Of a stretch of 64,000 nucleotides of DNA, positions 20,830 through 30,593 are shown piece after piece. The notes beneath the pieces are model-generated. The model was not told the origin of the DNA. It did no database searches and worked only from the letters and a program-made list of their open reading frames with translations. The translations under genes and the position numbers were made by a program. This DNA is from Rhizobium sp. Leaf306 (lineage in GTDB: Bacteria; Pseudomonadota; Alphaproteobacteria; Rhizobiales; Rhizobiaceae). Positions within the stretch are counted from its first letter, which is position 1. Each line of letters opens with the position of its first letter. The stretch is from contig NZ_LMNX01000001.1 in NCBI RefSeq assembly GCF_001423425.1, positions 1,355,001-1,419,000 on the forward strand. The letters run 5' to 3'.

Positions 20830-22070
20830 CAGCTCCGGTAATCTCCGTTGATGGCGACGTATTCCTTCGTGAGGTCGCAGGTCCAGACCGTGGCGGTGCC
20901 GGAGCCAAGGCCGAGTTCGACCTTTACCGGAATGTCCTGTCCCTTCATCACGTTGGACGCGGCCTCTTCCGAATAGGCAGGATCGCGTTCGCCATTGACG
21001 GCAACGCGGACATCGCCGAACCAGATCGCCAGCTTGTCGCGGTCCGCCGCTTCGCCGGCCTTGCCGACGGCCATGACGATACGGCCCCAGTTGGCGTCTT
21101 CGCCGGCGGCCGCGGTCTTGACCAGCGGCGAATTGGCGATCGACAGCGCGATCGTCTTGGCGCTAGCATCGCTTTCAGCGCCCGTGACCGTGATCTCGAG
21201 CATCTTGGTGGCGCCTTCGCCATCGCGCGCAACCTGGATCGCCAGGTCCTTCAGAAGCGCGTTCAACGCATCCCGGAAAGACGACAGCGCCGGATCGGCG
21301 GGATCGGTGATCTGCGCCTGGCCGTCTGCAGCAGCAGCCCCCGTTGCAAACAGCATCAGCGTATCGGACGTGGACGTATCGCTATCGACCGTCATGGAAT
21401 TGAAGCTTGGCTCGACGCCTGCAGAGAGAAGCGACTGCAGCACCGAAGACGAGATATCGGCGTCGGTGACGACGAAAGACAGCATCGTCGCCATGTCAGG
21501 CGCGATCATGCCAGCACCCTTGGCAATGCCGTTGATCGTAACCGCGACGCCGCCGATCTCCGCCATGCGGGTCGCGACCTTCGGATAGGTATCCGTGGTC
21601 ATGATCGCCTTGGCAGCCTCCTGCCAGAAATCGCCCGTGGCCGACCCGTGCATATCGCCAAGCACGCCTGCAAATTTCGTGGCATCGAGCGGTTCGCCGA
21701 TGACGCCTGTCGATGCGAGGTAAATTTCATTCTCGCTGCATCCGACAGCAGCCGCTGCCGATTGTGCGGTAAGTTCCGTTGCCTGGCGGCCCTTGGCGCC
21801 GGTAAACGCGTTGGCATTGCCGGAATTGACCACCACGGCCCGCGCGGTGCCATGGGCTAAGTTCGCGCGGCAGAAATCCACCGGTGCCGACGGGCATTTC
21901 GACTTGGTGAACACGCCGGCCACCGCTGCCGGTGCGTCGAACACCATCAACAGCACGTCGGTACGGTTCTTGTATTTGATGCCGGCGGCAGCTGTCGCCA
22001 TGCGGACGCCGCGCAGGGCCGGCATTTCGGGATAGGACTTCGGGGCGAGCGGCGAGACGGAAGAGGACAT
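20829..22070 (-). CDS. argJ: Bifunctional glutamate N-acetyltransferase / amino-acid acetyltransferase ArgJ
   Basis: Transfers acetyl groups from N-acetylornithine to glutamate in the arginine pathway and, in bifunctional forms, also uses acetyl-CoA. The 413-residue precursor has the self-cleavage site ATML (Thr195 becomes the nucleophile of the beta chain) in [11 protein letters not shown], plus the oxyanion pair TGVIGEP. Length and motifs are normal. It follows the parvulin gene across a strong terminator and starts the argJ - GNAT - mutT run. Confidence 0.96.
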   Translation of the reverse strand: MSSSVSPLAPKSYPEMPALRGVRMATAAAGIKYKNRTDVLLMVFDAPAAVAGVFTKSKCPSAPVDFCRANLAHGTARAVVVNSGNANAFTGAKGRQATELTAQSAAAAVGCSENEIYLASTGVIGEPLDATKFAGVLGDMHGSATGDFWQEAAKAIMTTDTYPKVATRMAEIGGVAVTINGIAKGAGMIAPDMATMLSFVVTDADISSSVLQSLLSAGVEPSFNSMTVDSDTSTSDTLMLFATGAAAADGQAQITDPADPALSSFRDALNALLKDLAIQVARDGEGATKMLEITVTGAESDASAKTIALSIANSPLVKTAAAGEDANWGRIVMAVGKAGEAADRDKLAIWFGDVRVAVNGERDPAYSEEAASNVMKGQDIPVKVELGLGSGTATVWTCDLTKEYVAINGDYRS

Positions 22071-22092
22071 CTGAACAACCTGGCTGAATAGG

Positions 22093-22116
22093 AAAGGGCC
22101 CGGATATACCGGGCCC
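22093..22116 (-). terminator. Intrinsic terminator after the parvulin gene
   Basis: Minus-strand GGGCCCGG TATAT CCGGGCCC then TTT, 12 bp past the stop at 22128. An 8-bp perfect GC stem that should isolate argJ. Confidence 0.8.
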
Positions 22117-22127
22117 AGATGCGAATT

Positions 22128-23006
22128 TTACTGCTGTGCCGGTGCCGGCGCTTCTGCACCGTCCTGCATCTTGCTCACGTCCTCGTAGCCCTTCTTCAGG
22201 CCCTCATCCATGATCTCGATCTTCTGGTCGGCCTTCGCCTTTTCGATAATGGCGACATACTTGTCGCGCATCACGAGCTGCTTGACCTGGTCCTCGACCT
22301 GGTCGAGTGCCGGCGGAGCGGCTTCGCGCTTGTCGAGAAGCTTGATGACGTGGAAACCGAACTGGGTCTTGACCGGGGTCTTGGTGTAGGCGCCCTTTTC
22401 GAGGGCAAACGCGGCCTGCTCGAATTCCGGAACCATGCGGCCCTGGGCAAACCAGCCGAGATCGCCACCTTCGTCCTTGTTCGAATCCTGCGACTTTTCC
22501 TTGGCAATGGCTGCGAAATCGCCACCCTTGTCGAGGTCGGCAATCACGGCCTTTGCTTCATCCTCGGTCTTTACCAGGATATGGGCAGCATTGACCTCTT
22601 CCTGCTTCGGGATCGACGCGATTTCCTTGTCGTAGCGTGCCTTTACTTCTTCGGGCGTCGTGGCATCGACCACGTGCTTGCGGAAGTAGGCGTTGTGCAG
22701 CTCGCGATCGCCGATATAGGCCATGCGCTTCTTGTAGTCCTCGGTGTTACCAAGGCCTTCGGCGGCAGCACCGCTTGCCAGAAGCTTCACGTCGATTGCG
22801 CCGGAAAGGGCCGCAACCTTCTTCTGTTCTTCGGGAAGCTGGGCCAGCTGCGGGTCGAGGTTCTGGACCGCGACGTCGAGTTCGGCCTGAGTGATGTTCA
22901 GGCTGCCCACCTTGGCGACGACCGTATCGTCAGCGGCGAAAGCCGGGGCCTGGACGAAGATCGCAGCGGCAAGAGCAGCCGATACGAGAAGTTTGTGGCG
23001 CAGCAT
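22128..23006 (-). CDS. Periplasmic parvulin-type peptidyl-prolyl isomerase
   Basis: Assists folding of exported proteins. From the ATG at 23006 the 292-residue precursor has a signal peptide (MLRHKLLVSAALAAAIFVQA, cleaved near AFA-ADD), a SurA-like N-terminal chaperone part, and a PpiC rotamase domain with AHILVKTEDEAKAV, GDLGWFAQGRMVPEFEQAAF and VKTQFGFHVIKL. The tail is Gln/Ala-rich. A longer in-frame start at 23075 lacks a signal peptide at its end and is rejected. It is divergent from secA across a 261-bp promoter region, a common rhizobial layout. Confidence 0.94.
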   Translation of the reverse strand: MLRHKLLVSAALAAAIFVQAPAFAADDTVVAKVGSLNITQAELDVAVQNLDPQLAQLPEEQKKVAALSGAIDVKLLASGAAAEGLGNTEDYKKRMAYIGDRELHNAYFRKHVVDATTPEEVKARYDKEIASIPKQEEVNAAHILVKTEDEAKAVIADLDKGGDFAAIAKEKSQDSNKDEGGDLGWFAQGRMVPEFEQAAFALEKGAYTKTPVKTQFGFHVIKLLDKREAAPPALDQVEDQVKQLVMRDKYVAIIEKAKADQKIEIMDEGLKKGYEDVSKMQDGAEAPAPAQQ

Positions 23007-23267
23007 CGAGTTACCTTTCGATTGGTGAACCGGATCCAGAACGTCTGGCACCGGCCGGAAAACCTTCACAAACACCGGATTGTGGCCATTCTGTATCGGC
23101 CGTCACCGTTGACATAATTCGGACCCCCTCTTATCTGTCACGCAACTTCGCGTCCAGAAGCTTTGCGGGCGCCACGGGTTGAATTGTCAGAGGCGCCGCC
23201 GGCCGACAAGCTCAATCGTGGTCTCGACGAGTGACATCAGGGACTGACATCAGAAAGGGCCATTCGT

Positions 23268-25979
23268 ATGGTCAGCTTTGGCGGCATTGCCCGCAAACTG
23301 TTCGGATCTGCAAACGAGCGCCGCGTGCGGGGCTACAAGCCGATGCTCGAGAAGATCAATGCAATCGAGGAAGCCACCAAGGCGCTCACCGATGAGCAGC
23401 TCGCCAACAAGACGGCGGAGTTCCGCCAGATGCTGGCAGACGGCAAGACGCTGGAGGATATCCAGATCCCTGCCTTTGCGGTGCTTCGCGAAGCGGCCCT
23501 CCGCGTTCTCGGCATGCGACCCTTCGACGTCCAGCTGACCGGCGGCATGATCCTTCACGACGGCGCAATCGCCGAGATGAAGACCGGCGAAGGCAAGACG
23601 CTGGTGGGAACCCTGCCCGTCTACCTCAATGCACTGTCGGGCAAGGGCGTGCATGTGGTGACCGTCAACGATTATCTCGCACAGCGCGACGCTAGCATCA
23701 TGAGCCGCCTCTACGGGTTCCTTGGCCTTTCGACCGGTGTCATCGTCCACGGCCTGTCGGACGACGAACGCCGCGAGGCCTATGCCTGCGACATCACCTA
23801 TGCGACGAACAACGAGCTCGGCTTCGATTATCTTCGCGATAACATGAAATACGAGCGCGGCCAGATGGTGCAGCGCGGCCACAACTTCGCGATCGTCGAC
23901 GAAGTCGATTCGATCCTGGTCGACGAAGCCCGCACCCCGCTGATCATCTCAGGCCCGCTGGACGACCGTTCCGATCTCTACAACACGATCGACGCCTACA
24001 TTCCGTTGCTGTCTCCGGAAGATTACGAAATCGACGAAAAGCAGCGCTCGGCCAACTTCTCCGAAGAGGGAACCGAAAAGCTCGAAGGCCTGCTGCGTCA
24101 GGCCGGCCTGCTGAAGGGCGAATCGCTCTACGACGTCGAGAACGTGGCGATCGTGCACCACATCAACAACGCGCTGAAGGCCCACAAGCTCTTCACCCGC
24201 GACAAGGACTATATCGTCCGCAACGACGAGATCGTCATCATCGACGAGTTTACCGGCCGCATGATGCCGGGCCGCCGCTATTCCGAAGGTCAGCATCAGG
24301 CGCTGGAAGCCAAGGAAAAGGTGCAGATCCAGCCGGAGAACCAGACGCTCTCCTCGATTACCTTCCAGAATTACTTCCGCATGTACGACAAGCTTGCCGG
24401 CATGACCGGTACGGCGCAGACGGAAGCGGAAGAATTCGGCAACATCTACAAGCTGGAAGTGGTGGAGGTTCCGACCAACCTGCCGATCCAGCGTATCGAC
24501 GAGGACGACGAAGTCTATCGGACGTTTGAGGAAAAGTTCAAAGCGATCATCGTGGAGATCAAGGCCGCCAGCGAACGCAACCAGCCGGTTCTGGTCGGTA
24601 CGACCTCGATCGAAAAGTCCGAACTTCTGGCAACCATGCTGCGCGAGTCCGGTTTTGAGAAATTCCACGTTCTGAACGCCCGCTACCACGAGCAGGAAGC
24701 CTATATCGTGTCGCAGGCCGGCGTGCCCGGTGCCGTCACGATCGCCACCAACATGGCCGGTCGCGGTACCGACATTCAGCTCGGCGGCAATATCGACATG
24801 CGCCTTGAGCGCGAGCTCGAAGGCATCGAGGACGAGGGCGAACGCGCTGCCAAGGAGGCTGCCGTCCGTGCCGAGGTGAAAGAACTCAAGGGCAAGGCTC
24901 TGGCAGCCGGTGGCCTCTACGTGATCGCCACGGAACGCCACGAAAGCCGCCGCATCGACAACCAGTTGCGTGGCCGTTCCGGCCGCCAGGGTGACCCGGG
25001 CCGCTCGAAGTTCTACCTGTCGCTCCAGGACGATCTGATGCGCATCTTCGGTTCCGACCGGATGGATTCGATGCTGCAAAAGCTTGGTCTCAAGGAAGGC
25101 GAAGCGATCGTCCACCCCTGGATCAACAAGGCGCTCGAGCGGGCCCAGAAAAAGGTCGAGGCGCGTAACTTCGACATCCGCAAGAACCTTCTGAAATACG
25201 ACGACGTCACCAACGACCAGCGCAAGGTGATCTTCGAGCAGCGCATCGAGATGATGGATTCGGAAGACGTGTCCGAGACCATCGAGGACATGCGCAACGA
25301 AGTGATCGAGGTTCTCGTTGCCAAGCACATCCCTGAGCGGGCCTATGCCGAACAGTGGAGCGTCAAGGAACTGCGCGAAGACGTTGATCGCCTGCTGAAC
25401 CTTGATCTTCCGATCGAGGACTGGGCGACCGAAGAGGGTATCGGCGAAACCGATATCCGCGAGCGGATCACTGCCGCCGCTGAAGCTTCCGTCAAGGATC
25501 GCCGAGAGCGGTTTGGTGCCGACGTGATGAACTACGTCGAACGCTCCGTGGTGTTGCAGACGCTGGACGCCCTGTGGCGCGAGCATATCGTCAATCTCGA
25601 CCACCTGCGCTCCGTCATCGGGTTCCGCGGCTATGCGCAGCGCGATCCGTTGCAGGAATACAAGGCGGAAGCCTTCGAGCTGTTCCAGGCGCTGCTTGCG
25701 AACCTGCGCGAAGCCGTGACCGCCCAGATGATGCGCGTCGAGCTTGTGCAGAACCCCGAGCCGCCGGTACCGCCATCGGTGTTCGAGGAGCATCATTTCG
25801 ACCCGACGACCGGCGAAGACCAGGTGTCGGGCGCAGACGGCAGCGACTTCCTCGCAACGCCTGCCGATCGTCATCCCGAAGACCAGTCTACCTGGGGCCG
25901 CGTCGGCCGCAACGAGGCTTGCCCCTGTGGTTCGGGCAAGAAATACAAGCACTGCCACGGCGCCTTCGAACAGGCCTGA
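23268..25979 (+). CDS. secA: Preprotein translocase ATPase SecA
   Basis: Motor of the Sec pathway; drives precursor proteins through SecYEG. The 903-residue protein has Walker [13 protein letters not shown]-like [12 protein letters not shown], the preprotein cross-linking domain, the second nucleotide-binding domain ([15 protein letters not shown]), and the C-terminal SecB/zinc motif [14 protein letters not shown]. Full length, ATG preceded by AAAGGG. Followed by an intrinsic terminator. Confidence 0.98.
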   Translation: MVSFGGIARKLFGSANERRVRGYKPMLEKINAIEEATKALTDEQLANKTAEFRQMLADGKTLEDIQIPAFAVLREAALRVLGMRPFDVQLTGGMILHDGAIAEMKTGEGKTLVGTLPVYLNALSGKGVHVVTVNDYLAQRDASIMSRLYGFLGLSTGVIVHGLSDDERREAYACDITYATNNELGFDYLRDNMKYERGQMVQRGHNFAIVDEVDSILVDEARTPLIISGPLDDRSDLYNTIDAYIPLLSPEDYEIDEKQRSANFSEEGTEKLEGLLRQAGLLKGESLYDVENVAIVHHINNALKAHKLFTRDKDYIVRNDEIVIIDEFTGRMMPGRRYSEGQHQALEAKEKVQIQPENQTLSSITFQNYFRMYDKLAGMTGTAQTEAEEFGNIYKLEVVEVPTNLPIQRIDEDDEVYRTFEEKFKAIIVEIKAASERNQPVLVGTTSIEKSELLATMLRESGFEKFHVLNARYHEQEAYIVSQAGVPGAVTIATNMAGRGTDIQLGGNIDMRLERELEGIEDEGERAAKEAAVRAEVKELKGKALAAGGLYVIATERHESRRIDNQLRGRSGRQGDPGRSKFYLSLQDDLMRIFGSDRMDSMLQKLGLKEGEAIVHPWINKALERAQKKVEARNFDIRKNLLKYDDVTNDQRKVIFEQRIEMMDSEDVSETIEDMRNEVIEVLVAKHIPERAYAEQWSVKELREDVDRLLNLDLPIEDWATEEGIGETDIRERITAAAEASVKDRRERFGADVMNYVERSVVLQTLDALWREHIVNLDHLRSVIGFRGYAQRDPLQEYKAEAFELFQALLANLREAVTAQMMRVELVQNPEPPVPPSVFEEHHFDPTTGEDQVSGADGSDFLATPADRHPEDQSTWGRVGRNEACPCGSGKKYKHCHGAFEQA

Positions 25980-26005
25980 TCGGGCAACACCAGTGTTATC
26001 GATAG

Positions 26006-26033
26006 AACGCCGCCTTCGGGCGGCGTTTTTCGT
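26006..26033 (+). terminator. Intrinsic terminator of secA
   Basis: ACGCCGCC TTCG GGCGGCGT followed by TTTT, about 27 bp past the secA stop: a GC stem with a TTCG tetraloop. Confidence 0.9.
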
Positions 26034-26149
26034 TTGCGGGATCGTCGCCCTCGTAACGTTCGGGTCGGCTGAGCCAACCGTTTCTTAACCCTGCTGTGGC
26101 AGATTTGCGAGCATGGCTCCTGTAGCGTAACGAGTATTGCGTGCCCATC

Positions 26150-27562
26150 ATGGCGGTGATCGAAACAGCGGAAAGACTGCTTCCGGCCGGTTTGCGTGCC
26201 AGAGTCGCACCGCTGACGGGCAGGATCAGAGCCACTGTCACCGAAAACAGCGATACGGCGCGGGCGCAACGCCAGGCCATGACCGCGTTTGCGATCCGCA
26301 TTTTCAGCGCCGCTATCGCCTTCCTGTCCCAGATCGTCATGGCCAGGCTGATGGGCGAGTTCGAATACGGGTTGTTCGCCTTCGTCTGGGTGATCGTCAT
26401 CCTCGTCGGCAATCTCTCCTGCCTCGGCTTTCACACCTCGATCATCCGCTTCATCCACCAGCATTCGGCAGAGGGTGAAAACGGCGAGATCCGCGGCTTG
26501 AGCCTTGCCGCCTGCCTTGTCGCGCTCGTCACCTCGACCGTGATCGGCGGCCTCGGCTTTGCCTTTCTCTGGGCGTTCGGCAGCAGCATCGAGCCCTACT
26601 ACATCGTGCCGGTTTCGATCGCTCTTTTCATCATTCCGATGATCGGCATCGGCGACATCCTCGACGGGATTGCCCGTACCCATGGCTGGACGATATCGGC
26701 GCTGGCGCCAACCTACATCCTCAGGCCCATCCTGATCCTCACTTTCATGGCGGCAGCCGTCCTGTCCGATGCGCCGCGCGATGCGCAGACCGCCATGCTG
26801 GCGGCGCTTGCCGCCACATACGCCACAACGTTTGCGCATCTGACGCAGCTCATACTTCGGCTGAAAGGCAGCTACGGCAATGCATCGCGGCGCTACCGGC
26901 TTGGCTCATGGATCCGATACTCGATCCCGCTATTTGTGGTCGACGGCATCGGCTTCCTGCTGACCAATGCGGACGTGGTCGTGGTCGGCATCTTTCTGCC
27001 GCCGGACGATGTCGGGATCTATTTTGCGGCGTCGAAAACGATCGTCCTCGTGCAGTTCGTCTACTTCTCCATCAAGGCGGCCGCGGCTCCCCGTTTCGCC
27101 GCCATCATGGCGGAAGGCGACATGACGGCGTTGGCCACATTCGCGGGCCAGACCGTCCGCTGGACCTTCTGGCCGTCGCTCGTCGTCGGGTTGACCACGC
27201 TTGCTGCGGGTGAACTGCTTCTGTCGCTGTTCGGCGACGCTTTCACTTCAGGCTATATCCTGATGGTGATCCTGTTTGCTGGCATTCTGTCCAAGTCGCT
27301 CGTCGGCCCCGGAGAAGTTCTGCTCAGCATGGCGGGCAGGCAAAAGCTCTGCGTTGCAGTCTATACGGCAACGCTTGCCGGCAGCATCGTCCTCAATGTC
27401 GTGCTGATACCACATTATGGGCTGGTCGGTGCGGCGATGGCGACCGCCGGCGCCATGATGATCGAGGCGACGTTGCTGCACATAGCAGTACGCCGCACGC
27501 TCGGAATCGTGCTATTCGCTTTTTCCGATCCACTGCCCAGACCCTCGTTCAAGGTTCGATAG
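26150..27562 (+). CDS. Polysaccharide flippase / oligosaccharide translocase (MATE-like)
   Basis: Inner-membrane protein with about 12-14 predicted helices, related to Wzx-type flippases that move lipid-linked sugars to the periplasm. An N-terminal cytoplasmic stretch precedes the first helix pair (AIRIFSAAIAFLSQIVMARLMG; the ARLMG-x-x-EYG segment is typical), and a second half shows DDVGIYFAASKTIVLVQF. I chose the ATG at 26150; a GTG at 26141 is in frame and neither has a clear ribosome site. The GNAT/BioF2-like gene begins 5 bp after its stop, suggesting one envelope-polysaccharide transcript. Confidence 0.85.
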   Translation: MAVIETAERLLPAGLRARVAPLTGRIRATVTENSDTARAQRQAMTAFAIRIFSAAIAFLSQIVMARLMGEFEYGLFAFVWVIVILVGNLSCLGFHTSIIRFIHQHSAEGENGEIRGLSLAACLVALVTSTVIGGLGFAFLWAFGSSIEPYYIVPVSIALFIIPMIGIGDILDGIARTHGWTISALAPTYILRPILILTFMAAAVLSDAPRDAQTAMLAALAATYATTFAHLTQLILRLKGSYGNASRRYRLGSWIRYSIPLFVVDGIGFLLTNADVVVVGIFLPPDDVGIYFAASKTIVLVQFVYFSIKAAAAPRFAAIMAEGDMTALATFAGQTVRWTFWPSLVVGLTTLAAGELLLSLFGDAFTSGYILMVILFAGILSKSLVGPGEVLLSMAGRQKLCVAVYTATLAGSIVLNVVLIPHYGLVGAAMATAGAMMIEATLLHIAVRRTLGIVLFAFSDPLPRPSFKVR

Positions 27563-27567
27563 ACACA

Positions 27568-28845
27568 ATGGCTCTTCCCCCGAACAGGAGCGAAAAGGAA
27601 TACGACGACGTCACAATGCCGAACGTCGCGTCGCGTCTTCGTGCAGACCGCCCGGATGCCGATACGCGGGTAGAAATCGGCCGGCCCGGCCGCGAATTTT
27701 GCCTCTATCCGGCAGGTCTCGGTTACGATCTGCAGGAAGAACTCGAATTTTTGTCTCACCGCGCGATGGAACCCAACATCTTCTTCTCGGCGCGGCTTCT
27801 TGCCCCCGCCATGCCGCGCATCGATGACCGCCAGGTGAGACTGGCGCTTATCCGTGACGAAGGCGAAAGCCATAGCCGCCTTCGCCTTTTGATGCCGTTT
27901 ACCGTGGAGAAACCTGGCTTTGCCATGGGTGCCCCGATCATCCGCGTCTGGTCCAATCCGTTCGGCCCGCTCGGTACGCCACTGGTGGATGCCGAAGATG
28001 CGGCCGAAACCATCGACAACCTCCTGGAGGCCCTGACTGCCCGGGAAGCAAAACTTCCCTCCGTTCTCGTTCTGCCGGATGTGCGCTTAGGCGGCCGCTT
28101 TGCCCAGCTTGCGCGCGCCGTTGCCATCGGCCGCGACCTGCCCGTTGCCGTCACCGACAGCTTCCGCCGGCCGATGCTGGAAAGCCTTCAGGACGGCGAA
28201 ACCTATATGAAGGCCTCCGTCTCGCCGCACCACTACCGCGAGATGCAGCGCCAGTGGCGGAAGCTCGGACAGCTGGGAAGGCTCGAATACGCCGTCGCCC
28301 GTCAGCCCGAAGAGGTGCGCCAGCGGATGGAGGAATTCCTGGCGCTGGAATCGACCGGCTGGAAAGGCCGCAAACGTTCGGCCCTGATCAACGACCGCTA
28401 CCGCGCAGCCTTTGCCCGCGAAGCGATCACCAATCTTGCCGAAGTGGATGCCGTGCGGATCCACACGATCAATCTCGACGGCCGCGCGATCGCCTCGATC
28501 GTGATCTTCCTGATGGCCGGCGAGGCCTATACCTGGAAGACCGCCTATGACGAGAGCCTGAGCCGCTATTCGCCAGGCAAGCTATTGATCATGAAGCTGA
28601 CCGACTGGCACCTGGATGACGCCAACATCCTGCGCACCGACAGCTGCGCCGTGCCCGACCATCCGATCATGAGCAGGCTATGGGAAGAGCGCGAGGAAAT
28701 GGGAACGCTGGTGATCGGCCTTGCCCGCAACAGCGACCGCGACGTGAGACAGGTGGCGACACAGCTTCACCTCTACCGCAACACCCGCAACATGGCGCGT
28801 CTGCTGCGCGAAAAGATCCTAGCGATTGCCGGACGCAATGCCTGA
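27568..28845 (+). CDS. GNAT-like protein of the BioF2/CelD (acetyltransf_6) family
   Basis: 425-residue cytoplasmic protein. The C-terminal half holds the family core: MEEFLALESTGWKGRKRSA, the LDGRAIASIVIF strand and KTAYDESLSRYSPGKLL. Such proteins occur beside exopolysaccharide genes (CelD-like), which fits the flippase just upstream. The acyl acceptor is unknown. Last host protein gene before the tRNA and the prophage. Confidence 0.83.
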   Translation: MALPPNRSEKEYDDVTMPNVASRLRADRPDADTRVEIGRPGREFCLYPAGLGYDLQEELEFLSHRAMEPNIFFSARLLAPAMPRIDDRQVRLALIRDEGESHSRLRLLMPFTVEKPGFAMGAPIIRVWSNPFGPLGTPLVDAEDAAETIDNLLEALTAREAKLPSVLVLPDVRLGGRFAQLARAVAIGRDLPVAVTDSFRRPMLESLQDGETYMKASVSPHHYREMQRQWRKLGQLGRLEYAVARQPEEVRQRMEEFLALESTGWKGRKRSALINDRYRAAFAREAITNLAEVDAVRIHTINLDGRAIASIVIFLMAGEAYTWKTAYDESLSRYSPGKLLIMKLTDWHLDDANILRTDSCAVPDHPIMSRLWEEREEMGTLVIGLARNSDRDVRQVATQLHLYRNTRNMARLLREKILAIAGRNA

Positions 28846-28927
28846 CATCGCGGTTTGCAGCGATCCGAATAGTTCTTCTTGCATCCGCCGCCGAGGCCAT
28901 GTTAGAGGCCTTCACCATACCCTCCGT

Positions 28928-29012
28928 GCCCCATTGGCGGAACTGGTAGACGCGCTCGACTCAAAATCGAGTTCCGAAAGGAGTGCTGGTTCGATTCCGG
29001 CATGGGGCACCA
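28928..29012 (+). tRNA. tRNA-Leu (anticodon CAA)
   Basis: Complete 85-nt class II tRNA: acceptor GCCCCAT/ATGGGGC, anticodon stem CTCGA/TCGAG with loop CTCAAAA (anticodon CAA), long variable arm, T loop TTCGATT, discriminator A and encoded CCA. It borders the prophage integrase gene, so it is the likely attachment site. Confidence 0.97.
28975..29012. other. Putative attL within the 3' half of tRNA-Leu
   Basis: Inferred from the integrase gene lying 92 bp beyond the tRNA and pointing towards it. Integrases of this type recombine in the anticodon-to-T-arm part of tRNA genes. The exact core cannot be read without attR. Confidence 0.4.
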
Positions 29013-29103
29013 CGCACTTTTTTGACCATTGTTTTTACAGTGAAATTTGGTGCTAAACGTCCAGAAAACTTAAACTGCCTGAAAAAGCTGGACACTTTTG
29101 TTC

Positions 29104-30198
29104 TTACTTTCCCCCCTCGCTCCTTTCATCGATGTCGTCGAACAGGCTGATCGCGCTCTCCGCCAGTAGCTTCTGATTTGCCGCCTTCGTGTATCGCGAC
29201 ACCTCTTTCGATGTCGTATGACCGGTCACCGACATGATCTGTTTCTCGGTGGCGCCTCTCTCAGCTAGCCTCGCTGATGCGGATTTTCGCAGACCATGCG
29301 CGCTGCAATGGGGAAGGCCCGCATCATTGCACTGCTTGCGAAACCAGTTGCCAAACCCTGCAGCGGTGAAGCCTTTGTTGCATTCGGTCACGAGGAACGT
29401 GAGATCGCCGACAGGCGATGCATCAATGATCTTCTGCAGCTTCGGATGAACTGGGATCTCCAGCGTAATCGGCTTTTTCTTCCGGCCTTTGAACTGCGTA
29501 AACTTTAAACTGCCGTTGCTGACGTGCTGCCTGCCGAACAGGATGATGTCGCTACGACGCTGACCGGTGTAGAGCATCAGCGCCAACGCGAGCCGAGGCT
29601 TCGTGCCGATCTTGTGCTTCTCCTCAAACTTCGCAATCTCGTCTTCAGTCCACGAATGATAGCCGTCGCCTTGCTGAGCGAAGAAGGACACATCTCTCGC
29701 AGGGTTAGTCAGCATCAGTTCGACGTCGCTTTTGCAGGCCCACGCGAATATCGCGCGCAGCGCTTTGGTCCGGCTGTTAGCCGCTTCCGGCTTCTCTGCC
29801 TTGCGGTCTCTCAAAACTCGGACGGCTTTTGCAGTGATGGCAGCGATCGGCATGTCTTCAAAAAGACGCGAGCTGTCCTTCTTCAGAGGCTCGGCCCACA
29901 TGTGCTCGATGATCAGCTTACGGACGTGGCGCGTCCTCTGGTCCAAGCGCTTGTATTCGGCCGACTGGAAGTACTGCTCGCAGAGCCAACGAAGGGAATT
30001 TTTCGTGGATAGCTTCGGGCCCCTCGCCTCTTCGAGCGCTGTGCCATTCACAGCGATGTAATAGGCCTCGTTGAACTCGTCGCTTCCCGGCACGCCAGGA
30101 AGCCGGATCTTCTTCTGGCCGCGCTTGCGGAAATAGAAGCGCAGGACGCCATCCGTGCGATCCTCAATCACGTACTTCTTTGCAAACTTCTTTGGCAT
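29104..30198 (-). CDS. int: Tyrosine recombinase / phage integrase
   Basis: 364-residue site-specific recombinase that inserts and excises the prophage. The catalytic domain shows Arg I in YTGQRRSDI, the HGLRKSAS (HxxR) box, TGHTTSKEV and the nucleophile Tyr in SRYTKAA. The N-terminal arm-binding region is rich in Lys/Arg (FYFRKRGQKKIRLPG). The Met at 30198 overlaps the stop of the Xis-like gene by 1 bp, so I prefer it to the Met six codons upstream. Confidence 0.95.
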   Translation of the reverse strand: MPKKFAKKYVIEDRTDGVLRFYFRKRGQKKIRLPGVPGSDEFNEAYYIAVNGTALEEARGPKLSTKNSLRWLCEQYFQSAEYKRLDQRTRHVRKLIIEHMWAEPLKKDSSRLFEDMPIAAITAKAVRVLRDRKAEKPEAANSRTKALRAIFAWACKSDVELMLTNPARDVSFFAQQGDGYHSWTEDEIAKFEEKHKIGTKPRLALALMLYTGQRRSDIILFGRQHVSNGSLKFTQFKGRKKKPITLEIPVHPKLQKIIDASPVGDLTFLVTECNKGFTAAGFGNWFRKQCNDAGLPHCSAHGLRKSASARLAERGATEKQIMSVTGHTTSKEVSRYTKAANQKLLAESAISLFDDIDERSEGGK

Positions 30199-30446
30199 CA
30201 CACTTCCACGGACCAATCGTCTGCGTCGTCAGGATCTCCACCAGGCAGACGCGTGAACGCCCGGTCAAGTGCCACGCGGTCCCAGATCGTCCGGGCGTTG
30301 GCCTTCTTTGGTTTCGGCATTCTTCCATCGCCCACCATTTCGTCAAATAGGCTGGAAGATACGCCGATGTACGCCGCAGCCTGGTCACGTGCCAAGCCGC
30401 GTGGTGGGAGGGAGATCGGCAGAACTTCTGCGCGCTGTGCTCTCAT
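30198..30446 (-). CDS. AlpA/Xis-like helix-turn-helix DNA-binding protein
   Basis: 82-residue protein with a MerR-type winged helix: LARDQAAAYIGVSSSLFDEM, DGRMPKP, then TIWDRVALDRAF. This is the pattern of AlpA-type excisionase/regulator proteins (residues about 18-65). Its stop overlaps the integrase start, so it probably sets the direction of recombination or regulates int. Confidence 0.85.
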   Translation of the reverse strand: MRAQRAEVLPISLPPRGLARDQAAAYIGVSSSLFDEMVGDGRMPKPKKANARTIWDRVALDRAFTRLPGGDPDDADDWSVEV

Positions 30447-30480
30447 CTGTCCCCGTCCCTTCTCGTTTCGGGTGGTGGGT

Positions 30481-30582
30481 TCAGAACAGCCAACCGCTCG
30501 GCGGATCGTCCTTGTGGTCCCGATAGTGCATGACTGCCAGAACGATCACGGCAGCAATCACAATCGCATAGTCGATCCACAC
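30481..30582 (-). CDS. Predicted 33-residue membrane peptide
   Basis: Short reading frame from GTG: a hydrophobic helix (DYAIVIAAVIVLAVMHY) followed by a charged tail (RDHKDDPPSGWLF). A GAGGAG ribosome site sits 8 bp before the GTG and overlaps the stop of the PP-loop gene, which suggests coupling. No family recognised. Confidence 0.5.
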   Translation of the reverse strand: MWIDYAIVIAAVIVLAVMHYRDHKDDPPSGWLF

Positions 30583-30593
30583 CCTGATTCTCC

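Noticed and set aside
23949..25958. Long open frame (669 codons) opposite secA
   Set aside because: Antisense shadow of secA; no recognisable domain.
25871..26839. 322-codon frame antisense to the secA end and the flippase start
   Set aside because: Crosses the secA terminator and has a repetitive charged composition typical of noise.
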